A stretch of DNA of 64,000 bases from Fibrobacter sp. (GTDB lineage: Bacteria > Fibrobacterota > Fibrobacteria > Fibrobacterales > Fibrobacteraceae), in assembly GCA_017412605.1 (NCBI GenBank), contig JAFPWY010000009.1, positions 1 to 64,000 on the forward strand, in the 5' to 3' direction. Of this stretch, positions 17,639 to 25,881 are shown one piece after another. How positions within the stretch are numbered: position 1 is the stretch's first letter; each line of letters starts with the position of its first letter. A model generated the notes under the pieces. The model was not told where the DNA came from and made no database searches. It saw only the letters and a program-made list of their open reading frames with translations. Both the position numbers and the translations under genes were made by a program.

Positions 17639-20600
17639 ATGTTACAAAATGCTATCTTTGGGTTCTCTTATAGAGGTTTTATGAAACTGAGCAAATACCC
17701 TAGTGTCGTTGCATTTCTACTGTTTGTATTTTGCAGCATTTTCGTACAAATGGGACTGTTCGTCCACTTCCAGCGCTGGCTGTCGTTTTCGTTCGAAGGG
17801 TCGGCGTTCTGGTGGCGCAGCATGTTGCTCCAGGTTGCCATTTTCTCGCCCGCCATCTTCATGATGCCCGCGGCAAGCTATTTTGCAGGGCATTTCCGCA
17901 AGGGCCGCGTCATGGCCTGGTCTTCGGTGGGGATGCTTGCCGCCGTTATCGCGATCGTTGTTTGTTATGTGGCAGGCGCCGAATGGGTGGCTTATGGCCT
18001 ACTTGGTCTTTACGGCGTATTCCTCGCCATCCTCACTCCGGCCAAGCTCGGTATCATGAAGGAAATGGTCGAAAGCGAAGACCTGGTGAAAATCAATGCC
18101 TGGTACATGGCCCTTTCCGTACTCGGCACGGCTGGCGCGGCATTCTTTGCCATGGGCCTTTCCGGCAGACCGGACTCCCCCGTCAGCATCGATCTTACCC
18201 TCTGGATCTACCTCGGACTGAGCGTTCTCGCTAGCATCAGCTGTTTCTGCATCAAGGTGGGAAAGATGCAGACGAGGCTCCGGATGCGCTCCACTCGCCG
18301 TAACTTCGCAGCCACCTGGAGACACCCCATCGTCCGCCTTTCCATCCTGGGCCTTTCCGCATTCTGGGGCGTCACGCAGATATTCCTCATCCTCATCCAG
18401 AACATGACGGACATGCTCAACACGGCGGTCATCCCCATTTCGATGTTCATCGTCACCATGGGCTACGTGTTCGGATCCCTCTCTGCCAGCTGGGCATCCA
18501 AGGGTTTTGTCGAAACAGGCCTCATCCCGTTCTCGGCCGTAGCATCTTCCATCACCATGTTCGCGCTCCCCTTTGTGCACAACGGCTGGCTGCAGGCAGT
18601 TCTTTATGGTATCATCGGCTTTAGCGCCGGTTCTGCATTCGTCATCTTGCGCACGGTCATCCAGAACTTCACCCGACCCGACACGGCCGGGCGCATCCAC
18701 GCCGTAGCGAACATGATCCAGATGGCATTCCTCGTGCTCATCATGGGCGGACAGACCCTGCTCCTGATATTCACGCCGATTACGCTGGATTACTGCTTCA
18801 TGATTCTCGCGGTCATCCTCGCGCTCAGCTTCATCATGAACCTCCGGCACACCCCCATGCCGCTTCTGCGTGCCGCGCTCCGTTTCGCATTTGCATTCGT
18901 ATTCCGCTACCGCGTCAAGGTCGTCGGCGTCCAGAACATTCCTGAATCCGGCCCGGTCATTCTCGTAGGTCCGCATTTCAGCTTTATCGACTGGGCCGTG
19001 CTGCAGATGACATCGCCCAGGCCGCTCCGCATCGCAAGCAACCGCAACACGTTCGCCGACTGGTACCAGCGCTGGTTCTCTCACGGAAAATTCTTCATCA
19101 ACATCAACCGCCGCGATCCCGCTCCCGCAATGAAGCGCATCCACGAGGCCCTGAAGAAAGGCGAAGCCGTTGTCATTTTCCCCGAAGGCGAAGTTTCCAA
19201 GAAAGCGTTCATGTCGTCGTCGTTCTCGCTCGACTATTCGAAGGCATTCGAGGACACGAACGCTCCGATTGTCCCGTTCTACATCCAGGGACTGTGGGGC
19301 AGCCGCTACAGCCACGCCTCCGAAAGCGTGAATCGCCCGCAAGTATTCAACCGTGTCATCAGCGTCGGCTACGGCAAGCTCCTCCCGGCAAACACGCCCG
19401 AAGAGGCCATCCACAAGGAACTGGAATTCCTGGGAACCGACATCTGGAACGTCGCGATGGACCATTCGGAAACGATAGTCCCACTCTGGTTCAAGGCGAT
19501 GCGCAAGCGCCGTTTCCGCCCGATCCTCATCGATCCCGCTGGCAGCCATGTGAATGGCTACGGCATGATCCGCCTTTGCCACTACTTCGGCCGCATCATC
19601 AAGTCCGCTACCAAGAGCGACAGGCACGTCGGCTTCATGTTGCCCACGAGCAGGGACGCGGCCCTCGGTATCATCTCGATTCTCGGCACGGGCAAGACCA
19701 GCGTGAACCTGAACTACTCAGCCCCAGTCGACACCATCCTCGGATGCATCGACAAGGCGGACGTGAAAACGGTCGTCACGACACATGCCTTCTTCGACAA
19801 ACTCTGCGCAAAAAATATCGCCTTCTCGCAGATTGCAGGCAAGTGCGCGATGATATACCTGGACGAAGAAGAAGCGAAGATTTCTACGATAAGCAAGATT
19901 CTCTCGACCGCGATAATCATGGCATGTCCGGGAGGACTCCTGCGCTGGCTCTGGTTCTCGGCAGCAAAGCTGAACGACGATGCCGTCATCCTGTTCAGTT
20001 CGGGTTCCGAAGGTACGCCTAAAGGCGTCGAGCTCACGCACAAGAACATCATCTCGAACGCGCAGCAGGGAGACTATGTCATAAAGCTCTGCCGCACCGA
20101 TGTCATGACGGCCCTGCTCCCGCTGTTCCATTCCTTCGGCTTTACGCTCACCTTCATCTTGCCGCTCCTGGACGGCGTGCCGATGGTGCTCTGTCCCGAC
20201 CCGACCGACATCAAGACGCTCGCCCGCGTGTGCGCCCAGTACAAGACCACCATCATGATGGGCACGCCCACGTTCCTGCGCGCCATCGCCATCAACCGCT
20301 GGGTTCACCCGATGTGCCTTGATTCGCTGCGCTACATTATCGCCGGCGCCGAAAAGCTCCGCCCCGAAATGCGCGAGGCGTTCAAGCTCAAGTTCGGCAA
20401 GGACATCTACGAAGGCTACGGCTGCACGGAGCTTACGCCGCTCACGACAATCAACGCACCCAACGTGTTGCTCGATGACTTCCTCACGATGGAAAAATGC
20501 AGCGACCCCACGAGTATCGGACTTCCGACCCCGGGTGCCGTATGCGCCATCATCGACCCCGAAACGAACGAGTTCTTGCCGCAAGGCGCAGAAGGTATGC

Positions 20601-21091
20601 TTGTCGTGACCGGCCCGCAAGTGATGAAGGGTTATCTGAAAGACAAAGAAAAGACCGACAATGTCATCCTTGAAATCGATGGCCGCCGCTGGTACAAGAC
20701 GGGCGACAAGTGCTCCATCACGAAGGATGGATTCGTTTTGATTCTCGGACGTTACAGCCGTTTCGCGAAGCTCGGCGGAGAAATGATTTCGCTTACTGCG
20801 GTCGAGCTCCGCATTGCCGAAACGAAGATTCTCGATGGTTCGGAATTTGCAGTGACGGCCGTTGCCGATTCGTCGAAGGGCGAACGCATTGTACTGCTGG
20901 TCAAGGGGGACCTCGATACCGAAGAAATTTCACGCAGTTTGCGCAAGTCCGGCATGCCTCCCCTGATGCTCCCCGGCTCGGTATTCTGCGTCAACGAAAT
21001 TCCGAAGCTCGGTTCCGGAAAATGGGATTTCCCCGGAATGAAAAAAATGGCGACAGAACTCGAAGAGAACCGGAAAAACTCTGCAAAGTAA
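17639..21091 (+). CDS. MFS - acyltransferase (PlsC) - acyl-ACP synthetase fusion, Aas-like
   Basis: About 1150 residues. The start is uncertain: TTG 17591, ATG 17630, 17639 (AAAGG 9 nt upstream) and 17681 are all in frame. Three parts: an MFS transporter-like membrane region (about residues 20-420, many hydrophobic helices); a PlsC/LPLAT domain with GPHFSFID (HX4D) and FPEGEVS; an AMP-forming synthetase with the phosphate loop FSSGSEGTPKG, GYGCTEL, and YKTGDK...GRYSRFAKLGGE. This is the LplT-Aas fusion order known in several phyla, which re-acylates lysophospholipids at the inner membrane. mntP follows after 7 nt, so both are probably cotranscribed. Confidence 0.88.
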   Translation: MLQNAIFGFSYRGFMKLSKYPSVVAFLLFVFCSIFVQMGLFVHFQRWLSFSFEGSAFWWRSMLLQVAIFSPAIFMMPAASYFAGHFRKGRVMAWSSVGMLAAVIAIVVCYVAGAEWVAYGLLGLYGVFLAILTPAKLGIMKEMVESEDLVKINAWYMALSVLGTAGAAFFAMGLSGRPDSPVSIDLTLWIYLGLSVLASISCFCIKVGKMQTRLRMRSTRRNFAATWRHPIVRLSILGLSAFWGVTQIFLILIQNMTDMLNTAVIPISMFIVTMGYVFGSLSASWASKGFVETGLIPFSAVASSITMFALPFVHNGWLQAVLYGIIGFSAGSAFVILRTVIQNFTRPDTAGRIHAVANMIQMAFLVLIMGGQTLLLIFTPITLDYCFMILAVILALSFIMNLRHTPMPLLRAALRFAFAFVFRYRVKVVGVQNIPESGPVILVGPHFSFIDWAVLQMTSPRPLRIASNRNTFADWYQRWFSHGKFFININRRDPAPAMKRIHEALKKGEAVVIFPEGEVSKKAFMSSSFSLDYSKAFEDTNAPIVPFYIQGLWGSRYSHASESVNRPQVFNRVISVGYGKLLPANTPEEAIHKELEFLGTDIWNVAMDHSETIVPLWFKAMRKRRFRPILIDPAGSHVNGYGMIRLCHYFGRIIKSATKSDRHVGFMLPTSRDAALGIISILGTGKTSVNLNYSAPVDTILGCIDKADVKTVVTTHAFFDKLCAKNIAFSQIAGKCAMIYLDEEEAKISTISKILSTAIIMACPGGLLRWLWFSAAKLNDDAVILFSSGSEGTPKGVELTHKNIISNAQQGDYVIKLCRTDVMTALLPLFHSFGFTLTFILPLLDGVPMVLCPDPTDIKTLARVCAQYKTTIMMGTPTFLRAIAINRWVHPMCLDSLRYIIAGAEKLRPEMREAFKLKFGKDIYEGYGCTELTPLTTINAPNVLLDDFLTMEKCSDPTSIGLPTPGAVCAIIDPETNEFLPQGAEGMLVVTGPQVMKGYLKDKEKTDNVILEIDGRRWYKTGDKCSITKDGFVLILGRYSRFAKLGGEMISLTAVELRIAETKILDGSEFAVTAVADSSKGERIVLLVKGDLDTEEISRSLRKSGMPPLMLPGSVFCVNEIPKLGSGKWDFPGMKKMATELEENRKNSAK

Positions 21092-21098
21092 TTAGCAC

Positions 21099-21665
21099 AT
21101 GGGAATCGTTGAAATCATCATCATCGCGATAGTCGAGGCAATGGACTGTTTCGCAGTTGCCATCGCCACGGGGCTTTCCAAGTCGGGCATCCCCTACAGT
21201 CGCGCCGCGCTCCAGGCCGTCAGTTTCGGCGTGTTCCAGGGCATGATGACGCTCTTCGGATACTTCCTCGGCAGTTTCGCAGAACGCTGGTTCAACGCCA
21301 TCGGATCGCCCATCGCCTGCACCATTCTCTGCATTTTAGGGGCGCGCATGATTTGGGGAGCCGTGTGCGGGAATTCCGGCGAAGAAGAAGGCGAAAAAAT
21401 TGCGGCCAAGAACCTGACCATCGTGAACATCCTGCTTTTGTCCGTCGCCACAAGCATCGATGCATTCGCAGTCGGCATATCGTTCGCCTTCGTGAACGCC
21501 AACATGGTTTTCGCCACGTCCGCCATCGCGGCAGCGAGCTTTATCATGGGGATCGTCGGCTACGAAGCCGGGCGCCATGCAGCCAAGCGCTTCAAGACGA
21601 AGATACCGGAAATCATCGCCGGCATCATCCTCATCGGCATCGGTGTCAAGATATTAGTGGCCTGA
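21099..21665 (+). CDS. mntP: Manganese efflux pump MntP
   Basis: 188 residues, six predicted membrane helices in two repeats, each with the conserved small-Asp motif (AMDCFAVAIATG and SIDAFAVGISFA). Length and motifs match the MntP (DUF204) family, which exports Mn2+ across the inner membrane. It starts 7 nt after the Aas-like gene. The stop region overlaps the 3' end of the convergent sigma54-activator gene by 12 bp. No yybP-ykoY riboswitch is expected or seen because the gene sits inside an operon. Confidence 0.9.
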   Translation: MGIVEIIIIAIVEAMDCFAVAIATGLSKSGIPYSRAALQAVSFGVFQGMMTLFGYFLGSFAERWFNAIGSPIACTILCILGARMIWGAVCGNSGEEEGEKIAAKNLTIVNILLLSVATSIDAFAVGISFAFVNANMVFATSAIAAASFIMGIVGYEAGRHAAKRFKTKIPEIIAGIILIGIGVKILVA

Positions 21666-23180
21666 CTTTATTCCAAGCTTGTTCATGCGGTAGTTCATCA
21701 TGCGCGGGGAAACTCCCAAATCGCGGCCTGCCGCAGAAAGGTTCCCGTTATTGCGCTTGATGGCCTCGGTAATGATTTCACGTTCGTAATTGTTCATCAT
21801 CACGTCGAGCGGAGCACTCTTCGCCCCGGATACGTCCACCGTACCCACGCTGAGGCTAGTCTGCAGTGACGGCGGCAAGTTGTAGCTGTGAACGCAGTCG
21901 TCGGTCGCAGTGAGCACCGCACGTTCCATGCAGTTCTCCAATTCACGCACGTTACCCGGCCAATGGTAGCTCATCAGCAGGTTGATAGCCGTCGTCGAAA
22001 GGCGCTGCACCTTCTTGCCGTAGCGGACATTCATCTTCTCGATAAAATGTTCCGCCAGCAAGATGATGTCGGACTTGCGCTTTGCCAAGTCGGGCATCGT
22101 GATGGGAAAAATGTTCAGGCGGTAGAAAAGGTCCTCGCGGAACTTTCCCTGCGCAATCAAATCTTCGAGGTTACGGCTCGTAGCAGCCAGGAAGCGCACA
22201 TCGGAATGCAGTTCCTCGTTGCTGCCCACACGGCTAAAGGTACGTTCCTGCAGGAATCGCAGGAGCTTGACCTGCGTCTGCATGGTCAAATCGCCAATTT
22301 CGTCCAGGAAAAGTGTGCCCCCGTCAGCAGCTTCGGCTCGGCCGATACGGCGGTTCACCGCACCCGTGAAGGCGCCCTTCTCATGACCGAAAAGTTCGCT
22401 TTCCACAAGGTTTTCAGGAAGCGCAGCACAGTTCAGCGTAATGAACGGCTTGTCCTTGCGAGCGGATAGGTTCACAATGGCACGGGCAATCATTTCCTTA
22501 CCCGTACCGCTACCACCGCGAATAAGTACGGTCGCATCGCTCGGGGCCACCTGGCGCACCTGCTCGTATATCATCTGCATTTCGCGGCAGTTGCCGACCA
22601 AGTCACCGGGGTTGTTCGAAAGCATGTCGCGGAGCTTGCGGTTTTCCTCGAGCATAGCCTCGCGCTCGTTATGCAGTTCGATGCATTCGTTCGCGGCATC
22701 GCCCGTGATATTTGCGATAATTTCTAGCAAGGCAACGTCACGATCCAGGTCCGTCGACCCGTCAACCGGGCGGTCAATCGAGAGCGTCCCGATAATCTGC
22801 TCGTCATGAATCAGGGGAACGCAGATGAACGCCACCTGCGATTCGTAATGGCGCGAGCCCGTACGGTTCAAAAAGCGGGAATCCTTGCGAAGGTCCGGAA
22901 TCACATGGCTGATACCGCGTTCGGCGACATGGCCCGTGATGCCCTCGCCCATGCGGTAAAAACCTTTCTGCTTTTCGGATTCGTCCAATCCACGGGAAGC
23001 TTCGATCTTGAGCGTATCACCAAAAAGGAGCGCGAAAGTGCCGCGCAACATTCCCAGTTCAGATTCCAAGATGCCAAGTACGTTTTCCAGCAATTTCTCC
23101 ACATTGCGTTCGTGGATAATCGCGACGCTAATCTTCTGAACCACTGAAATTTCTGGACCTATGGGAGATGGCATGTGCAT
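21654..23180 (-). CDS. Sigma54-dependent transcriptional activator, NifA-like (GAF-AAA+-Fis)
   Basis: 508 residues. GAF sensor domain about 15-165; AAA+ domain with Walker A GGSGTGKE (222-229), intact GAFTGA loop (269-274, contacts sigma54) and Walker B GTLFLDEIGDL (288-298); Fis-type helix-turn-helix at the end (NLSAAGRDLGVSPRMMNYRM). There is no response-regulator receiver, so it senses a small molecule or a partner rather than a kinase. It is the last gene of the leftward set dapF-dapL, 262 bp after dapL. A sigma54 promoter stands before dapF, so it may control its own operon. It is the only such activator in the window and the prime candidate for the sites before dapF, gltB and glnN. Confidence 0.92.
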   Translation of the reverse strand: MHMPSPIGPEISVVQKISVAIIHERNVEKLLENVLGILESELGMLRGTFALLFGDTLKIEASRGLDESEKQKGFYRMGEGITGHVAERGISHVIPDLRKDSRFLNRTGSRHYESQVAFICVPLIHDEQIIGTLSIDRPVDGSTDLDRDVALLEIIANITGDAANECIELHNEREAMLEENRKLRDMLSNNPGDLVGNCREMQMIYEQVRQVAPSDATVLIRGGSGTGKEMIARAIVNLSARKDKPFITLNCAALPENLVESELFGHEKGAFTGAVNRRIGRAEAADGGTLFLDEIGDLTMQTQVKLLRFLQERTFSRVGSNEELHSDVRFLAATSRNLEDLIAQGKFREDLFYRLNIFPITMPDLAKRKSDIILLAEHFIEKMNVRYGKKVQRLSTTAINLLMSYHWPGNVRELENCMERAVLTATDDCVHSYNLPPSLQTSLSVGTVDVSGAKSAPLDVMMNNYEREIITEAIKRNNGNLSAAGRDLGVSPRMMNYRMNKLGIKSGH

Positions 23181-23189
23181 AAGATAGTA

Positions 23190-23442
23190 AATAGGAGGTA
23201 GGGGTTGGAATTTAGGGGTTAGGATCTAAAGGTTAGAATCTAGGGGCTAGGATCTAGAGGCTAGGATCTAGAGGCTAGAATCTAGGGACTAGGGGTTAGG
23301 GAGAAATTTCACGGCTCCGCCGTCTGTTACTAACGCACGAAGTGCGTGAATCTTATTCACTAGCCTCAAGTCTCCCCCTAAGGGGCCATGCCCACATAAG
23401 TGCTGAAGCACTAAGTGGTCAAAGGTATTCTCTAGCCTCTTT
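23190..23442 (-). repeat. Intergenic inverted-minisatellite element A
   Basis: Degenerate short repeats of the type ggctaggatctaga fill 23205-23300. Small hairpins follow (ACGGC-TCC-GCCGT near 23312, ACGCAC-GAA-GTGCGT near 23335, AGTGCT-GA-AGCACT near 23400), then complementary ctagcctc units. The two arms can fold on each other. It lies between dapL and the activator gene; elements of the same design lie at 24652, 35197 and 42596. Confidence 0.7.
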
Positions 23443-24651
23443 TTACAATTTCTCCTTTATTCGCTGGAGAGCGATTTTCGTGCGTTCATGGTCACCGAAG
23501 GCGGTCAGGCGGAAATATCCCTCACCGCAGGGGCCGAATCCGCTACCCGGGGTGCCCACCACCTCGCATGTAGCCAGGAGCCTGTCGAAGAAATCAAAGG
23601 ACTTTTCGCCATCGGGGATTTTCCACCAAATGTACGGGGCATGTTCGCCGCCAAACACCGTGTAGCCCGCAGCCGTGAGTTCCTGCCGGATGAGCTTCGC
23701 CGTATCCATGTAACCCTTGATGACGCCCTGGGTCTGCTGCCAGCCCACTGGCGTGTAAATGGCCTCGGCGGCACGCTGCGTCACGTAGTTCACGCCATTG
23801 AACTTGGTACACTGGCGACGGTTCCACATGGCATGCAGTTTCGAAAGTTCGTGCGGGATGACCGTATAGGCACAGCGCACGCCCGTGAAACCGGCCGTCT
23901 TGCTGAAGCTGCGGAACTCGATAGCGCAAGTACGCGCCCCCGGAATTTCAAAAATGGAATGCGGCAGCGTTTCGTCCTGGATATAGCAGTTGTAGGCGCC
24001 ATCGAACAGGATCAATGCCCCGGTCTCGTTTGCGAAATCGACAAATTTCTGTAAAGTCTCGCGGCTGAGGACCGTACCCGTCGGGTTGTTCGGGCTGCAA
24101 AGGTAAATCAGCTGCACCGGATTCTTGGGCAAATCCGGCTGGAAATTGTTCTCGGCAGTCGAGGCGAGGTAGGTCACCTCGGAAAAATGACCGTCGGCCT
24201 GGAGCGTTCCGGTACGGCCAGCCATCACGTTAGAATCCAGATAAACCGGATAAACCGGATCGGGAATGGCAATCTTTACATTTTCTGAAAAGAGTTCCTG
24301 GATGTTCGCCACATCGCACTTGGATCCGTCGCTCACGAAGATGTCGTTCGGGTCCATTTCGATGCCGCGGGCGGTGTATTCCCCGCGGACGATAGCCTCA
24401 CGGAGAAAGTCGTAACCCTGTTCGGGGCCGTACCCGCGGAAGGTGTCCTTGACGGCCATCTCGTCGACAGCCTTGTGCATAGCGCCGATGACCTCGGGGA
24501 TAAGCGGCGTGGTCACGTCGCCAATACCTAAGCGGATGATGTCGGCATCGGCATGCTCGCCCTGGTATTCCTTGATTTTACGGGCGATTGTGGAGAAAAG
24601 GTAGCTGCCAGGCAGGCGGTCGTAGAAGGGGTTGATGTAGGATTCGTTCAT
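23443..24651 (-). CDS. dapL: LL-diaminopimelate aminotransferase
   Basis: 402 residues, fold-type I PLP aminotransferase of the DapL family. It converts tetrahydrodipicolinate directly to LL-diaminopimelate with glutamate as amino donor, bypassing the acylated intermediates. Seen: RLGIGDVTTPLIP near the start, substrate loop GYGPEQGYDFLREAI, CSPNNPTGT, and the PLP-lysine motif SFSKTAGFTGVRC. Length matches the family. It sits between dapF (upstream, same strand) and the sigma54 activator; both intergenic gaps are filled with repeat elements. Together with dapF it completes the last steps before meso-DAP for lysine and peptidoglycan. Confidence 0.93.
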   Translation of the reverse strand: MNESYINPFYDRLPGSYLFSTIARKIKEYQGEHADADIIRLGIGDVTTPLIPEVIGAMHKAVDEMAVKDTFRGYGPEQGYDFLREAIVRGEYTARGIEMDPNDIFVSDGSKCDVANIQELFSENVKIAIPDPVYPVYLDSNVMAGRTGTLQADGHFSEVTYLASTAENNFQPDLPKNPVQLIYLCSPNNPTGTVLSRETLQKFVDFANETGALILFDGAYNCYIQDETLPHSIFEIPGARTCAIEFRSFSKTAGFTGVRCAYTVIPHELSKLHAMWNRRQCTKFNGVNYVTQRAAEAIYTPVGWQQTQGVIKGYMDTAKLIRQELTAAGYTVFGGEHAPYIWWKIPDGEKSFDFFDRLLATCEVVGTPGSGFGPCGEGYFRLTAFGDHERTKIALQRIKEKL

Positions 24652-24833
24652 AAGTTAGGGGTTTGGATCTAGAGACTAGAATCTAGGGGTTAATGGTTAG
24701 GAAAAGACGAGAGAAAGTAAACAGTGGTTAGGGGTTAGAATCTAGGGGCTAGGGAAAAATTTCACGGCTTCGCCGTCTTTTATTGACGCACAAAGTGCGT
24801 GATTCTTATTCTCTAGTCTCTAGCCTCTATTCT
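24652..24833 (-). repeat. Intergenic inverted-minisatellite element B
   Basis: Left arm units gatctagagactagaatctag; central hairpins CACGGC-TTC-GCCGT (about 24762-24776) and CGCAC-AAA-GTGCG (24785-24799); right arm with ctctagtctctagcctc units complementary to the left. The core closely matches element A, showing shared descent. Confidence 0.7.
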
Positions 24834-25706
24834 CTAGTCTCTCATTACAATCTCTCCTTTAAATACTTCTTGTGCGGGGCCAGTCATAAGGACGGGTCCG
24901 TCTTCCTCGTGCTTGATGTGGAGGACGCCTCCGTCCAGCACGATGTCGGCCTCGACGCCCACGCGGCCCGTTCTCTGGGCCGCAACGAGGGTTGCGCAGC
25001 TACCAGTGCCACAGGCCATGGTGACGCCGCAACCCCGTTCCCAGACCCGCATGCGGATCTGGGTGGGCGTCACCACCTGTGCAAACTCGATATTGCATCT
25101 GTCGGGGAACTGCTTGTCGACCTCCAGAATGCTCCCCCACTTTTCCAGCTGGATCTTCTCGATGTCATCGACAAAGATGACCGCATGCGGGTTGCCCATC
25201 GAGACCGTCTCGGCAGTAAAGTCGTAGCTATCGGCGGTGAGCTTGATGGAGCCGAGGAAATTCCTGGGGAGCCCCATATCCACGCACACGCGACCGTCTT
25301 CCAAAAGAGCCGGTTTCACGAGCCCGCTCTTCGTATGCAGATTGAAAACCTTGGTGTCGGCCGACTTGGCAAGCCCGCGGCTGACGATGAACTTTGCCAC
25401 GCAGCGCGTCGCATTCCCGCACATAGCCGCCTCGGATCCGTCGGCATTGAAAATGCGCATCTCGAAATCGACGCCATTCGCGACCGCCTTGGACGCAGGT
25501 CCCACTCCGGCCTTGTCCAAGACCAGGCACCCATCGCCATCCATCGGAGTCACGATGACCACGCCATCGGCTCCAATACCGAACCGCCTGTCGCAAAGGC
25601 GGATAACATTTTCCGTAAAGCCCTTACCAAAATCGGGAGTCTGACCAGGCTCCAGGAGCACAAAGTCATTACCCAGACCGGTCCATTTTGAAAATTTCAT
25701 AGGCAT
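24834..25706 (-). CDS. dapF: Diaminopimelate epimerase
   Basis: 290 residues. Converts LL- to meso-diaminopimelate without a cofactor, using two cysteines; both are in place: MCGNATRC (first Cys) and ACGTGSCA (second Cys). The N-terminus KFSKWTGLGNDFVLL is typical. ATG 25706 and ATG 25700 are both possible. First gene of the leftward dapF-dapL-activator set. A sigma54 promoter (25740-25756) and paired inverted repeats (25832-25877) lie directly upstream, so expression should depend on a sigma54 activator. Confidence 0.95.
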   Translation of the reverse strand: MPMKFSKWTGLGNDFVLLEPGQTPDFGKGFTENVIRLCDRRFGIGADGVVIVTPMDGDGCLVLDKAGVGPASKAVANGVDFEMRIFNADGSEAAMCGNATRCVAKFIVSRGLAKSADTKVFNLHTKSGLVKPALLEDGRVCVDMGLPRNFLGSIKLTADSYDFTAETVSMGNPHAVIFVDDIEKIQLEKWGSILEVDKQFPDRCNIEFAQVVTPTQIRMRVWERGCGVTMACGTGSCATLVAAQRTGRVGVEADIVLDGGVLHIKHEEDGPVLMTGPAQEVFKGEIVMRD

Positions 25707-25739
25707 TTTTCTCGCTATGCTTAAATTTGTCTTTTAACT

Positions 25740-25756
25740 AGCAAAGAATATGCCAA
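25740..25756 (-). promoter_or_regulatory. Sigma54 (-24/-12) promoter of dapF
   Basis: On the minus strand TTGGCATATTCTTTGCT: GG and GC separated by exactly 10 nt. One mismatch to the TTGGCACG-N4-TTGCW consensus (T for C in the -24 block). Predicted start about 25729, 23 nt before the first dapF ATG. Confidence 0.8.
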
Positions 25757-25831
25757 TTTTACAGAAAATGTTAAACTAGCCCAAAAACGCCATTTTTATC
25801 AAATATTCACCAATTAAGCCAGTATTTTACT

Positions 25832-25877
25832 TTACATTTTATGTAAAACAAAAGCCTAGTTTTTACATAAAATGTAA
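25832..25877. promoter_or_regulatory. Paired activator sites upstream of dapF
   Basis: Two perfect TTACA-N5-TGTAA inverted repeats at 25832-25846 and 25863-25877, centres 31 bp apart, about 110 and 141 bp upstream of the predicted sigma54 start. They fall between the dapF promoter and the stop of the preceding lipoprotein gene. The same arrangement occurs before gltB. Inferred enhancer for a sigma54 activator. Confidence 0.75.
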
Positions 25878-25881
25878 ATAA

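Noticed and set aside
17999-19627. 542-codon minus-strand frame opposite the Aas-like gene
   Set aside because: Charged low-complexity translation without motifs; the sense strand has three recognised domains.
23205-23300. CRISPR array at the ctagaggctag repeats
   Set aside because: Units are contiguous and degenerate with no unique spacers of constant length, and no cas genes are near.
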